From Methanolobus sp. (lineage in GTDB: Archaea; Halobacteriota; Methanosarcinia; Methanosarcinales; Methanosarcinaceae): a stretch of 64,000 bases of DNA. Position 1 is the stretch's first letter. Each line of letters begins with the position of its first letter. Made by a program: the position numbers and the translations under genes. Below, one piece after another: positions 7,092 through 17,300 of the stretch. The notes beneath the pieces are model-generated. The model was not told where the DNA came from. It searched no databases and saw nothing but the letters and a program-made list of their open reading frames with translations. The DNA lies in assembly GCF_016278385.1 (NCBI RefSeq), contig NZ_JADQBY010000005.1:1-64000 (forward strand), read 5' to 3'.

Positions 7092-9950
7092 ATGGAACAG
7101 AATGAGATATCAATAAAAATCAAGTTGATCATATACATAGTAGTTAGTGTTTTTTTGGTACTTATTGTTTCAACTGCCGTCAGCATCACAACCGTGACAG
7201 CACAACAAAAAGAACTGGCACATCTTCAATCCGTGGAAATGGCAAAGGATTATGCGAATCAGTTCGATGGAGATATGAAGGCAAATATGGCTATTGCACA
7301 AACCATTGCCAAAACAATGGAAATGTACACGGCTGCCGACAGGGAAGAAGTAAACAATATTCTCAGAAATGTTCTTGAAACATATCCTTCTCTTACGGGA
7401 GTTTATGTAGGATACGAACCAAATGCCTTTGATGGAAAGGACAATGAATATATCGATACCCCAGACCATGATTCCACCGGGAGGTTCGTACCTTACTGGA
7501 ATACTATTGAGGGAAAAATAGGAATTGAACCCCTGGTAAACTATGACACCCAGGATTACTATCAGCTTCCGAAAATAACACACGAAGATATTGTTACAGA
7601 ACCTTATTTTTACCAGGGTATCTTCATGGTAAGTTACGATGTACCTATCTTTAAAGATGATAAATTCATAGGTGTTGCAGGTGTTGATGTATCTCTTGAT
7701 TATATCGATGATGTGGTAAGTGACATAAAAGCCTTTGACACAGGATATGCATTTGTGACAGGAAATACCGGTATTCTGGTATCTCATCCTGAATACAAAG
7801 AGGGAATGGGCACCCATACTCTTTACGATTTTGACATACCTGAAATATCAGCTGCAGCAGATGACATCAAAATTGGAAAGAGCGGAAGTGTTGAAACTAT
7901 CGATCCTGCAACAGGCAAAGATGTAATAATGTTCTACGAACCTGTGAGGACAGGCAACTACTCTTTTGTGCTTGTAGTCCCAAAGGAAGAAATGTTTGCC
8001 GGAGTCACTAAGCTCAGGAAAACTCTAATTATCATATCTATGATTTCAATATGTTTCATGGGCTTGGTCTCTTATTTGATAGCAACATCGATAACTTCTC
8101 CTATAGATGAAATAGTTAAGAACTTTAGAAATATTGCTCAGGATGCCGTTGACGGTAAATTGGATACAAGAGCAAAAACAAATGTAGAGAGAGACTTCAA
8201 AGAAATTCCAATCGGGCTTAATATGATATTGGATGCTGTGATAGCACCGATACGGGAATCTATCAGAGTTACAAATGCCCTTGCAAAAGGAGAACTTGGA
8301 GCACGTACCGAACTGGAACTAAAAGGGGAATTCAAGCAGCTGGGAGATACATTGGATAATTTTGCAGATTCACTGAACAATATTATTGCAGATTCCAACA
8401 ATGTACTTAATGCTATACAAAAAAATGATTTTTCTCGCAATGTTCAGATTCATGGTGAAGGTGATTTCAATATCCTCACTGACGGAATTGAAAAAACAAG
8501 AAACTCGTTAGATTTAGCTATTCACGAGCAAAAAAAAGCTGAGAAGGCTCTGAAAGATTCTGAAAGAAAATTCAGAACTTTGTTTGAAAGTCCAAATGAT
8601 GCAATATATCTTACTGATATGCAAGGAAATATCCTGGAAGTAAATGAAGTCACATGTTCAAGAATGGGATATTCTCGCGATGAATTCCTTTCTCTGAAAC
8701 ACATGGATATTGATGCTTCCAACCGCGGAAAGGATTTTCTTAGAATTATAAAAGAGCTATCCAAGATCAAAAGCAACCTATTGGAAACAATCCACATGCG
8801 AAAAGATGGTACTATCTTTCCAGTAGAATTGAGTAGCCGGATGATAAAGTTTGATGGGCATAAAGCAGTTATTACCATTGCAAGAGATATCAGTAAAAGA
8901 AAACAGACGGAAAAAGAACTCAAAAAATATGCTGACGAACTTAAGCATTCCAATGAGCTTAAAGAAGAAATGGAGAGCATAATCAATAACAGCCCCGTTA
9001 TAGTCTTCAAATGGAAGACAGAAACTGACTGGCCAGTGGAATTCGTTTCAGATAATATCACAAAACTTGGCTATACTGTAGAAGATTTTACATCGAATAC
9101 TATCAAGTATGCCGATATCATACACCCGGATGATAGTAAAAGAACACATTTGCATATATCCAATTATTATATGAAAAAGGATGCTCGACTGAACTACGAA
9201 TATAGAATATACACCAAATCAGGCGATGTAAGATGGGTAGATGAAAGGACGTTCACAAGACGTGATAATTACGGCAGGATCACATTGCAGGGAATCATTC
9301 TGGATATAACTGAACGTAAAAAAGTAGAAGAAGCACTTATTCAGACAGAGAACATACGCAAGAAAGAAATACATCACCGTGTAAAGAACAATTTACAGGT
9401 AATTTCAAGTCTGCTCTATCTTGCATCTGACAATTTCGAGGAGCAGGACGTAATAGACGCTTTTTTGGATAGTCGCAACCGTGTGCGTTCAATGGCTCTG
9501 ATACATGAAGAATTGTACCAATCCAAGGATATGACAAGTATTGACTTTTCTGATTACACGGAGAAATTGATGAATTATCTATCCAGATCATGCGGAACTG
9601 AAAAAAAGGATATTAAGCTTGTTTCAAAAATAGAGGATGTTTATCTGAATGTTGATACAGCTGTTCCACTTGGTATGATAATCAATGAACTTGTTTCAAA
9701 CTCACTAAAACATGCTTTCCCTGAAATGAAAAAAGGGGAAATAAGTGTGGAACTCAAAGTTCTGAAAAATGCTTTTTTATTGATAATAAAAGATAATGGA
9801 ATTGGTATCTCCCCGGATATAGATTACAGAAATACAGAATCTCTAGGTTTACAGCTTGTGACCACGCTGGTTGACCAGATTGATGGCACCATTGAACTGA
9901 ATTCAATTCATGGAACTGAGTTTATCATAAATTTTGCAGAGAGGAACTAA
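7092..9950 (+). CDS. Membrane sensor kinase: dCache, HAMP, two PAS, HisKA_2, HATPase
   Basis: A 952-residue sensor. A transmembrane helix (about 12-34) is followed by a large extracellular dCache-like domain (about 45-305, with VYVGYEPNAFDG and VAGVDVSLDYI), a second helix (312-331), a HAMP linker, PAS domains near 490-600 and 627-740, a HisKA_2 phosphoacceptor box (KEIHHRVKNNLQVISSLL near 757) and a HATPase domain (NELVSNSLKHAF near 864, DNGIGI). It should sense an external ligand and phosphorylate a partner, most likely the response regulator directly downstream. Linkage to mtm/pyl genes suggests methylated amines as the cue; that is inference. Confidence 0.9.
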   Translation: MEQNEISIKIKLIIYIVVSVFLVLIVSTAVSITTVTAQQKELAHLQSVEMAKDYANQFDGDMKANMAIAQTIAKTMEMYTAADREEVNNILRNVLETYPSLTGVYVGYEPNAFDGKDNEYIDTPDHDSTGRFVPYWNTIEGKIGIEPLVNYDTQDYYQLPKITHEDIVTEPYFYQGIFMVSYDVPIFKDDKFIGVAGVDVSLDYIDDVVSDIKAFDTGYAFVTGNTGILVSHPEYKEGMGTHTLYDFDIPEISAAADDIKIGKSGSVETIDPATGKDVIMFYEPVRTGNYSFVLVVPKEEMFAGVTKLRKTLIIISMISICFMGLVSYLIATSITSPIDEIVKNFRNIAQDAVDGKLDTRAKTNVERDFKEIPIGLNMILDAVIAPIRESIRVTNALAKGELGARTELELKGEFKQLGDTLDNFADSLNNIIADSNNVLNAIQKNDFSRNVQIHGEGDFNILTDGIEKTRNSLDLAIHEQKKAEKALKDSERKFRTLFESPNDAIYLTDMQGNILEVNEVTCSRMGYSRDEFLSLKHMDIDASNRGKDFLRIIKELSKIKSNLLETIHMRKDGTIFPVELSSRMIKFDGHKAVITIARDISKRKQTEKELKKYADELKHSNELKEEMESIINNSPVIVFKWKTETDWPVEFVSDNITKLGYTVEDFTSNTIKYADIIHPDDSKRTHLHISNYYMKKDARLNYEYRIYTKSGDVRWVDERTFTRRDNYGRITLQGIILDITERKKVEEALIQTENIRKKEIHHRVKNNLQVISSLLYLASDNFEEQDVIDAFLDSRNRVRSMALIHEELYQSKDMTSIDFSDYTEKLMNYLSRSCGTEKKDIKLVSKIEDVYLNVDTAVPLGMIINELVSNSLKHAFPEMKKGEISVELKVLKNAFLLIIKDNGIGISPDIDYRNTESLGLQLVTTLVDQIDGTIELNSIHGTEFIINFAERN

Positions 9951-9951
9951 A

Positions 9952-10362
9952 ATGGATGAAATAGAAGTCAATAATGCAAAGATACTTGTTGTTGAGGACG
10001 AAAATATTGTGGCTTTGGAGCTAAAGAAAAGACTGAAAAAACTTGGGTATCAGGTTTCCAGTGTTGCATCAACCGGAAAAGAAGCAATTAACAAAGCTGA
10101 AGGGTTCCTTCCAGATCTTGTGATAATGGACATCAGACTAAAAGGAGATATGGACGGAATTCAAGCAGCTCAGACGATTCGTGAAAGGTTCAATATACCA
10201 ATAATATATCTTACTGCTCATTCGGACAATGAAACACTTAAAAGAGCTAAACAGACAGAACCTTATGGATATATTTTAAAGCCTTTTGAAGAAGACGATC
10301 TTCGAACTGCAATCGAAATAGCACTTTATAAGCATCAGATGGAGAATTCTCCAATAAAATGA
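9952..10362 (+). CDS. Single-domain response regulator (CheY-like receiver)
   Basis: A 136-residue receiver domain with no output domain: VVEDENIVALELKKRL holds the acidic pair, DLVIMDIRLKGDMDG the phosphoacceptor Asp, YLTAHS the Thr, and YILKPFE the Lys. The ATG at 9952 follows the kinase stop codon by one base and has GAGG just ahead inside the kinase end, so the pair is translationally coupled. Receiver-only proteins relay the signal by protein contact; here the Msr regulators or another protein could be the target. Confidence 0.9.
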   Translation: MDEIEVNNAKILVVEDENIVALELKKRLKKLGYQVSSVASTGKEAINKAEGFLPDLVIMDIRLKGDMDGIQAAQTIRERFNIPIIYLTAHSDNETLKRAKQTEPYGYILKPFEEDDLRTAIEIALYKHQMENSPIK

Positions 10363-10481
10363 GCAATATTTGAATTCATCTGGAAGTTTTGAAAGCTTAT
10401 TCGAGAAGAACATTGAATTATTAGAGAGAATTTGAACTTTTTGTTTCACATTAAATTTTTTAAAACATTCATTCAGATGTT

Positions 10482-10662
10482 ACAAATTACCATACCCTAT
10501 GACAATTCACATATCACGCAAATAATAGCACCAAATTATGCTATATATTATTCTGTTCTAGAATAAAGTATCCCTTTTATAAAGGGGTCTATATCCATAG
10601 GCAGGAATACGGGTCAGTATTCCTGCACTTCCCAAAAATTAGCACTTTTGTTGGAAGGCATA
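10482..10662. repeat. Direct repeat, copy A: structured element upstream of pylS
   Basis: About 180 bases that recur, with roughly 80 percent identity by eye, 229 bases downstream. Shared words include GACAATTCACA, GCAAATAATA, CTATATAT, TCTGTTCTA, GGGTCTATAT and CAGTATTCCTGC. This copy has a TATA-like CTATATAT near 10540, then a hairpin CCCTTT-TAT-AAAGGG (10572-10586) and a perfect 10-bp stem GCAGGAATAC/GTATTCCTGC with a 6-base loop (10601-10626). Could be a promoter plus small RNA, or a leader element. Confidence 0.75.
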
Positions 10663-10710
10663 CAATTATTATAGTTGAAATTAATAATCTTTATCAATTT
10701 ATTGGATATT

Positions 10711-10889
10711 GCAAATTATCAAACCACATGACAATTCACATGTCATGCAAATAATAACACCGAATTATACTATATATCATTCTGTTCTAAAACAAAATAT
10801 CCCTTAATAAGGGTCTATATTCATATACAGAGGTACGAATCAGTATTCCTGCGCTTCCCAATAAATCATCGATTTTGCCGGAAGGTATA
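10711..10889. repeat. Direct repeat, copy B: structured element upstream of pylS
   Basis: Second copy of the element at 10482-10662. The first hairpin is kept with changed bases (CCCTT-AAT-AAGGG, 10801-10813). The second stem is weaker because its left arm reads AGAGGTAC, while the right arm CAGTATTCCTGC is unchanged. TATA-like CTATATAT lies near 10769. Copy B ends about 250 bases before pylS and runs into GAAGGTATATATAAG, a good archaeal BRE/TATA candidate for the pyl operon. Confidence 0.7.
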
Positions 10890-11022
10890 TATAAGAACCA
10901 CAGTCAGTTATAAACACAAACTATAAATACTGCAGATTATGGACAATATATATATATATCGATAACCAAGATTAACATGTTTCTTTAGTCGATACAAAAT
11001 ATCGACATAATTAGATCAATAA

Positions 11023-12465
<1,443 letters not shown>

Positions 12466-12474
12466 GGCAGTACC

Positions 12475-13566
12475 ATGATAAAGAATATCGATTACTGCGA
12501 CCTTGAAAGATTTGCACAGGATATAGTAAATGGAAAGCATCTCACAGATTATAATCTCAGAGAACTGCTGTCCCTGACGGAAGAAGAAGATATACAGAAA
12601 TTGCACTATGTGGCAAGAAAAGTGAGAGATCATTTCTTTGGAAACAAGGTATTTCTCTACAGTTTCGTTTACTTTTCAACTTACTGCAAGAACAACTGTG
12701 CTTTCTGTTTCTACAACAAATGCAACGATATACAGCGATACCGCCTTGATATGGAAGAGATACGTAATGTCTGCAGGGCACTGAAGAATGAAAGTATCCA
12801 CATGGTTGACCTGACCATGGGAGAAGACCCCTATTTCCACAACGACCCGGAAAAGTTCGTTGATATTGTGAGAACAGTAAAAGACGAAACAGGATTACCC
12901 ATTATGATCTCACCCGGCGTCATGAATGACAGAGCTCTCAGCAAGCTTCGTGAAAATGGAGCTGACTTCCTTGCTCTCTACCAAGAAACTCATGACCGTG
13001 AACTCTACCAGAAACTGAGGGTAGGACAATCATTTGAAGAAAGAATGCATGCAAGGCAGTTCGCCAAAAAAATAGGATACTGCGTGGAAGACGGAATACT
13101 CACAGGTGTGGGAAATGATATAGAATCCACCATTAAGTCCCTGCGAGGCATGCAGAAAAATAAACCGGACATGGTGCGTGTTATGACTTTCGTTCCGCAG
13201 GAAGGAACCCCTCTTGAGAAAGTAAGCCAGGAATCCAGTCTCTCAGAACTGAAGATAATATCAATACTAAGACTGATGTTCCCGGACAGGCTCATACCAG
13301 CATCTCTTGACCTTGAAGGAATTGACGGCATGGTCCACCGCCTTAATGCAGGTGCAAACGTTGTTACATCGATAATACCAGCCAATTCTTCACTGGAAGG
13401 TGTGGTCAATTATGACAGGGAACTTGAAGAAAGGGACAGGGACCCAAAAAGCGTGGTCAAGCGTCTCAAGACCATGGGTATGGAACCTGCAAGCCAGACT
13501 GAATTCAACAGCATAATAGGAAAGTCTACTGGGAAGCCAGTCGAAATGCCGGTGGTGGCAATATGA
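12475..13566 (+). CDS. pylB: 3-methylornithine synthase PylB (radical SAM)
   Basis: A 363-residue radical SAM enzyme. The cluster motif CKNNCAFC (Cys71, Cys75, Cys78) is followed by FYNKCNDIQRYRL. PylB isomerises lysine to (3R)-3-methyl-D-ornithine, the first step of pyrrolysine synthesis. It starts nine bases after pylS and its end overlaps pylC by four bases (ATGA), so the operon is tightly coupled. The length fits the family. Confidence 0.96.
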   Translation: MIKNIDYCDLERFAQDIVNGKHLTDYNLRELLSLTEEEDIQKLHYVARKVRDHFFGNKVFLYSFVYFSTYCKNNCAFCFYNKCNDIQRYRLDMEEIRNVCRALKNESIHMVDLTMGEDPYFHNDPEKFVDIVRTVKDETGLPIMISPGVMNDRALSKLRENGADFLALYQETHDRELYQKLRVGQSFEERMHARQFAKKIGYCVEDGILTGVGNDIESTIKSLRGMQKNKPDMVRVMTFVPQEGTPLEKVSQESSLSELKIISILRLMFPDRLIPASLDLEGIDGMVHRLNAGANVVTSIIPANSSLEGVVNYDRELEERDRDPKSVVKRLKTMGMEPASQTEFNSIIGKSTGKPVEMPVVAI

Positions 13567-14666
13567 AGACCATCTGTATCATCGGAGGTAAGTTACAGGG
13601 TTTTGAGGTTACCTATCTGGCGCACAAGGCAAGCATGAATGTTGTGCTTGTAGACCGCAGGGCAAAACCCCTCATACGTAATGTTGTAGACAGTTTTCAC
13701 TGTTTTGACATAACCGAGAAACCCGAAAAACTGAGAGAACTCTCAGAAAATGTGGATGCCATCATTCCGGTAAATGAAAACCTGAGAACCATAGAGTTTC
13801 TCAGGAGTATAAAGAATGAACTTGCATGCCCCATACTCTTCGATTTTGACGCTTATTATGTAAGCATGGATAAGAAGCGTTCAAAGGATTATTTCAAGTC
13901 CATTGGCATACCTACTCCTGCAGATAAGCCTGTGAAACCACCTTATTTTGTAAAACCTCCATGTGAAAGCAGCAGCATTGGAACCTCTATAATATACGAT
14001 GACAAGGAACTGGAAGGACTTGACCAATCCATGCTCATCGAGGAATATGTAGAGGGTGATGTTGTTTCCCTTGAGGTCATAGGGGATGGAAAGAACTTTG
14101 CAGTTGTCAAGGAAACGAAGATACACATTGACGAAACATACGACTGCCATATGGTGACTCCCATTGAGAACTATCCTGAATTCAGGAAGATAAGTCATGA
14201 ACTGGCAAAGAACCTCAGCCTTCGGGGAATAATGGATGTAGAGGCAATAGACAGCCCCCAGGGTCTGAAGGTGCTTGAGATAGATGCAAGATTCCCGAGC
14301 CAGACGCCCACGGCTGTTTACCATTCCACAGGAATCAACTTGGTAGAATTACTCATGCAGGCGTTTTCAGAAGGAGTCCAGGAGATGGATATAGCTGCGC
14401 AGAAGAACTACTGCATCTATGAACATATGCTGCTTGAGAATGGGAACCTGAAACCTGTTGGCGAACATGTGCTCTCTCAGGGTGACGAATACGTGCAATT
14501 CCATTCTTCCGAAGGACTTGAAATATTCGAGTCTAGGGGTAAGAACATGAACAGTGTTTTTACCCTGATAAGCCGGGGAACCGGCAGGGAAGAGACTGAA
14601 AAAGTGAGAGACAACGGAATGGAAATGATAACGCAACATTTCCAGAAGAACCCACAGGAGGTATAA
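13563..14666 (+). CDS. pylC: 3-methylornithine-lysine ligase PylC
   Basis: A 367-residue ATP-grasp ligase. An N-terminal Rossmann-like part (IIGGKLQGFEVTYLAHKA) is followed by the ATP-grasp region with YFVKPPCESSSIGTS and LIEEYVEGDVVSLEV, and the magnesium-binding EIDARFPSQTPT. It joins methylornithine to the epsilon amine of lysine. The ATG overlaps the pylB stop, and pylD begins one base after its stop. Confidence 0.96.
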   Translation: MKTICIIGGKLQGFEVTYLAHKASMNVVLVDRRAKPLIRNVVDSFHCFDITEKPEKLRELSENVDAIIPVNENLRTIEFLRSIKNELACPILFDFDAYYVSMDKKRSKDYFKSIGIPTPADKPVKPPYFVKPPCESSSIGTSIIYDDKELEGLDQSMLIEEYVEGDVVSLEVIGDGKNFAVVKETKIHIDETYDCHMVTPIENYPEFRKISHELAKNLSLRGIMDVEAIDSPQGLKVLEIDARFPSQTPTAVYHSTGINLVELLMQAFSEGVQEMDIAAQKNYCIYEHMLLENGNLKPVGEHVLSQGDEYVQFHSSEGLEIFESRGKNMNSVFTLISRGTGREETEKVRDNGMEMITQHFQKNPQEV

Positions 14667-14667
14667 A

Positions 14668-15456
14668 ATGGCACTTTTGACACCGGAAGACCTGGAAAAC
14701 CTTTCCATGCAGCTTGAAGAAAATGATGAGATTGCAAGAAGGGTCACAGGTCTTGACATCAGAGGAATATGTGAATCACTTTATGGAACAAAGCCCGGTT
14801 CTGAAAAAGTAGGTATCATACCCATCACCGCAGGAAACGGGGTCATCGGCAATTTTACGTCATCTCTTCTGTTCATCGCCCAATACTTCGGTTTTGAAGG
14901 ATTCATAACAGAGCATCCGGATGTAACAGGTTACTATGAAGCCGTCTCCCAGGGAGCTGACATAATTATGATGGCAGATGACCATATTTTCACTGCGCAC
15001 AACCTGAGGAACGAGAAGATAGTCAGCAACCATGTAGCTACAGGTGTAATCTATGCAGATATAGCTTCAAGATTCAAGGAAGCCAGTTCAAAGGATATAC
15101 TTGTCATCGGACTTGGCAGGGTCGGTTATGCAGGGGCGTGCCACCTTGTGAACAAGGGTTTCAATGTCTATGCCTGCGACCCCAACAAAGAATTTCTTCA
15201 AAAGGCAGTGGATGAACTGAATATAAAGCCTTACTGTAGCGACGACAGGAAGAAGTTTTCCATGGTATTCGAGGCCACACCCAATGCAGACACAATATCA
15301 GAAGGCATGATAGAAGAGAGATGTCTTATCTCAACTCCTGGAATACCATGCGGGCTACCTCCTGAAGTTGGAAAGAAGTATCGTGTTGACCTTGTGATGG
15401 AGCCTCTTGTAATAGGAGTTGCTTCAATGCTGTATTCTGTGATCCAGAACCAATGA
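14668..15456 (+). CDS. pylD: Pyrrolysine-forming dehydrogenase PylD
   Basis: A 262-residue NAD-dependent enzyme. The N-terminal domain ends around VTGYYEAVSQGADI, and a Rossmann domain follows (VIGLGRVGYAGACHLVNKGF, about residues 147-166). It oxidises the methylornithyl-lysine intermediate, which then cyclises to pyrrolysine. The last gene of the pyl set; the corrinoid activase follows after 26 bases. Confidence 0.95.
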   Translation: MALLTPEDLENLSMQLEENDEIARRVTGLDIRGICESLYGTKPGSEKVGIIPITAGNGVIGNFTSSLLFIAQYFGFEGFITEHPDVTGYYEAVSQGADIIMMADDHIFTAHNLRNEKIVSNHVATGVIYADIASRFKEASSKDILVIGLGRVGYAGACHLVNKGFNVYACDPNKEFLQKAVDELNIKPYCSDDRKKFSMVFEATPNADTISEGMIEERCLISTPGIPCGLPPEVGKKYRVDLVMEPLVIGVASMLYSVIQNQ

Positions 15457-15482
15457 GTGAGAACTAACGGAGTGTAGAGAAA

Positions 15483-17123
15483 ATGTATGTTATATCCCTT
15501 GACCTTGGAACAAGTGGTTTCAGGTCACAACTTATCGACCTTGATAAAAAAGAGACTATAAAGACTGTGATAACAATGGGTCATCCACTTCCCGGTGGGA
15601 ATGTCATGGATCACCTTGATTTTGCAATGGCTACCGGAGAAGATGTAGCTCACAGGCTGATGATTGAAACTGTGAAAAAGATTCTGGAAAAGTTCGATGT
15701 GGAACCTGAAAAGATAGAGCGTATAGCAGTCTGCGGAAATCCCATACAACTCTCACTTTTTCAGAATATGGAGATAAGGGACCTTGCATACGCAGGTGAG
15801 AACAAACAGAAATCTCTTGGAGTGAAAGATGTCAAAAGAGAGGCCAGGATATTCCCTGCAAATGAGATATTCAAAGGCATCTTTGAAATGGATAACTGTG
15901 AGATCATCGTTCCTCCTGCCATCAAACACGAGATCGGTGCCGATGCTCTTGCCATGATGCTTGAGACTGATTTTATTCACCAAACAGAGCCATGTCTTGT
16001 AACTGATTACGGCACCAACGCCGAAATGGCACTGAAAATAGGTGACAGGATAATGACTGCAAGTGCAGCCGCTGGCCCTGCTATCGAGGGACAGGGAATC
16101 GCATGTGGAATGCTGGCTGGTCCAGGAGCAATAAGTGATTTAACTGTTGAGAACGGTCTCTGGAGACTTACTGTTCTTGACAGGACAATGAGCCCTGGTG
16201 AAGGACCCCTTGTAGATCCTGTTACAGGGGAGATCGCTGAGGAGGGTGGATTAATCCCAAAGGGTATCACTGGAACCGGTGTTATCTCTACAATCGCACT
16301 GGCCATCAGGGAAGGACTCATGACGAAGATACCCGAACTGCCCAATGGAAAACTGATACTCAGTGAAAATATAATGATCAGCAACAAGGATGTGGAGGAA
16401 GTAGGCAAGGCTATAGGCGCTATCCGTGCAGCTCATCTGACACTCATGGTTGAATCTGGTATGAAATTCGAGGATCTCACCTACTCATATATGTCAGGGG
16501 CAACCGGGACATATGTGAATGCTGAAAATGCAAGATACATAGGATCTGTACCTGGATTTTCCAAAAATATCATTCAGTTTGGGAACACATCCCTGGGGCT
16601 TGCAAGGAAGATCGCTATTGACAGGTCAAAACTTGATGAGGTCATAGGGATCGCAAAGAAGATACAGGCCGACCACCTGATGATGGCCACCAGCGAGACC
16701 TTCAAAGACATATATATATGCGAGCTATCGAAATGGCAACAGGGGATGCCTGAAGATGTGTATAAACAGATGCTTGAGATGTACAAGATCCCTGTGTTCC
16801 CTGAGAACATTAAAGAAGTTGAAATAGAAAAAAGGGTTGTCAGGGACATTGATGATGTGGGCAAACTTGGCCTTGAGATCGTAAAGGACATAGGCATCAT
16901 TCTTGAAGCACCGGTAGTTGATTGCATACTCTGCCATAAATGTGAGCAGGAATGCCCTGAAGATGCAGTTATAATAATTCAGAAGGATGGAGAAAAAGAA
17001 AGATATGCCAATGTCGACAGCCAGCACTGTCTTGGTACAAGCTGCAGGCGTTGTGTTGCCATATGTCCTGTGCAGACCATGAACCATAAGATACTGAAAA
17101 TAAGGAAAAGCAGTAAAAAATGA
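15483..17123 (+). CDS. ramA: RamA-type corrinoid reductive activase
   Basis: A 546-residue protein with an ASKHA-like body (YVISLDLGTSGFRSQLIDLD at the start, VTDYGTNAEMALKIGDR in the middle) and a C-terminal ferredoxin domain with two 4Fe-4S motifs (CILCHKCEQECP near 481 and CLGTSCRRCVAICP near 515). RamA uses ATP to reduce Co(II) to Co(I) in methylamine corrinoid proteins such as MtmC. In M. acetivorans a ramA gene also lies next to the pyl genes. It could be one of several activases in the genome. Confidence 0.93.
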   Translation: MYVISLDLGTSGFRSQLIDLDKKETIKTVITMGHPLPGGNVMDHLDFAMATGEDVAHRLMIETVKKILEKFDVEPEKIERIAVCGNPIQLSLFQNMEIRDLAYAGENKQKSLGVKDVKREARIFPANEIFKGIFEMDNCEIIVPPAIKHEIGADALAMMLETDFIHQTEPCLVTDYGTNAEMALKIGDRIMTASAAAGPAIEGQGIACGMLAGPGAISDLTVENGLWRLTVLDRTMSPGEGPLVDPVTGEIAEEGGLIPKGITGTGVISTIALAIREGLMTKIPELPNGKLILSENIMISNKDVEEVGKAIGAIRAAHLTLMVESGMKFEDLTYSYMSGATGTYVNAENARYIGSVPGFSKNIIQFGNTSLGLARKIAIDRSKLDEVIGIAKKIQADHLMMATSETFKDIYICELSKWQQGMPEDVYKQMLEMYKIPVFPENIKEVEIEKRVVRDIDDVGKLGLEIVKDIGIILEAPVVDCILCHKCEQECPEDAVIIIQKDGEKERYANVDSQHCLGTSCRRCVAICPVQTMNHKILKIRKSSKK

Positions 17124-17125
17124 GA

Positions 17126-17182
17126 GATCACTCATTTATTTTTAAAATTGATTCTTGAGTGATCCTTATTTCTTTTTTATTT
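17126..17182 (+). terminator. Terminator after the pyl-ramA operon
   Basis: A perfect 9-bp inverted repeat (GATCACTCA with TGAGTGATC, 17126-17134 and 17156-17164) and a T-rich tail follow the ramA stop by a few bases. The 21-base loop is long for a terminator, but position and T-tract fit. Confidence 0.5.
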
Positions 17183-17300
17183 TCATCATTTTCATTCGTC
17201 TTTGCTCAGCTCGATCTAAACTCGTAGATAATAAACAACCAGAATTTAACAATTTTTTAGATTAAGACTTGAAAAAGAGGTTATAGGCCAAAACAAAAGC

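Noticed and set aside
7170-7817. 215-codon ORF antisense to the sensor kinase
   Set aside because: It mirrors the codons of a clearly conserved sensor domain on the other strand and has no motif of its own.
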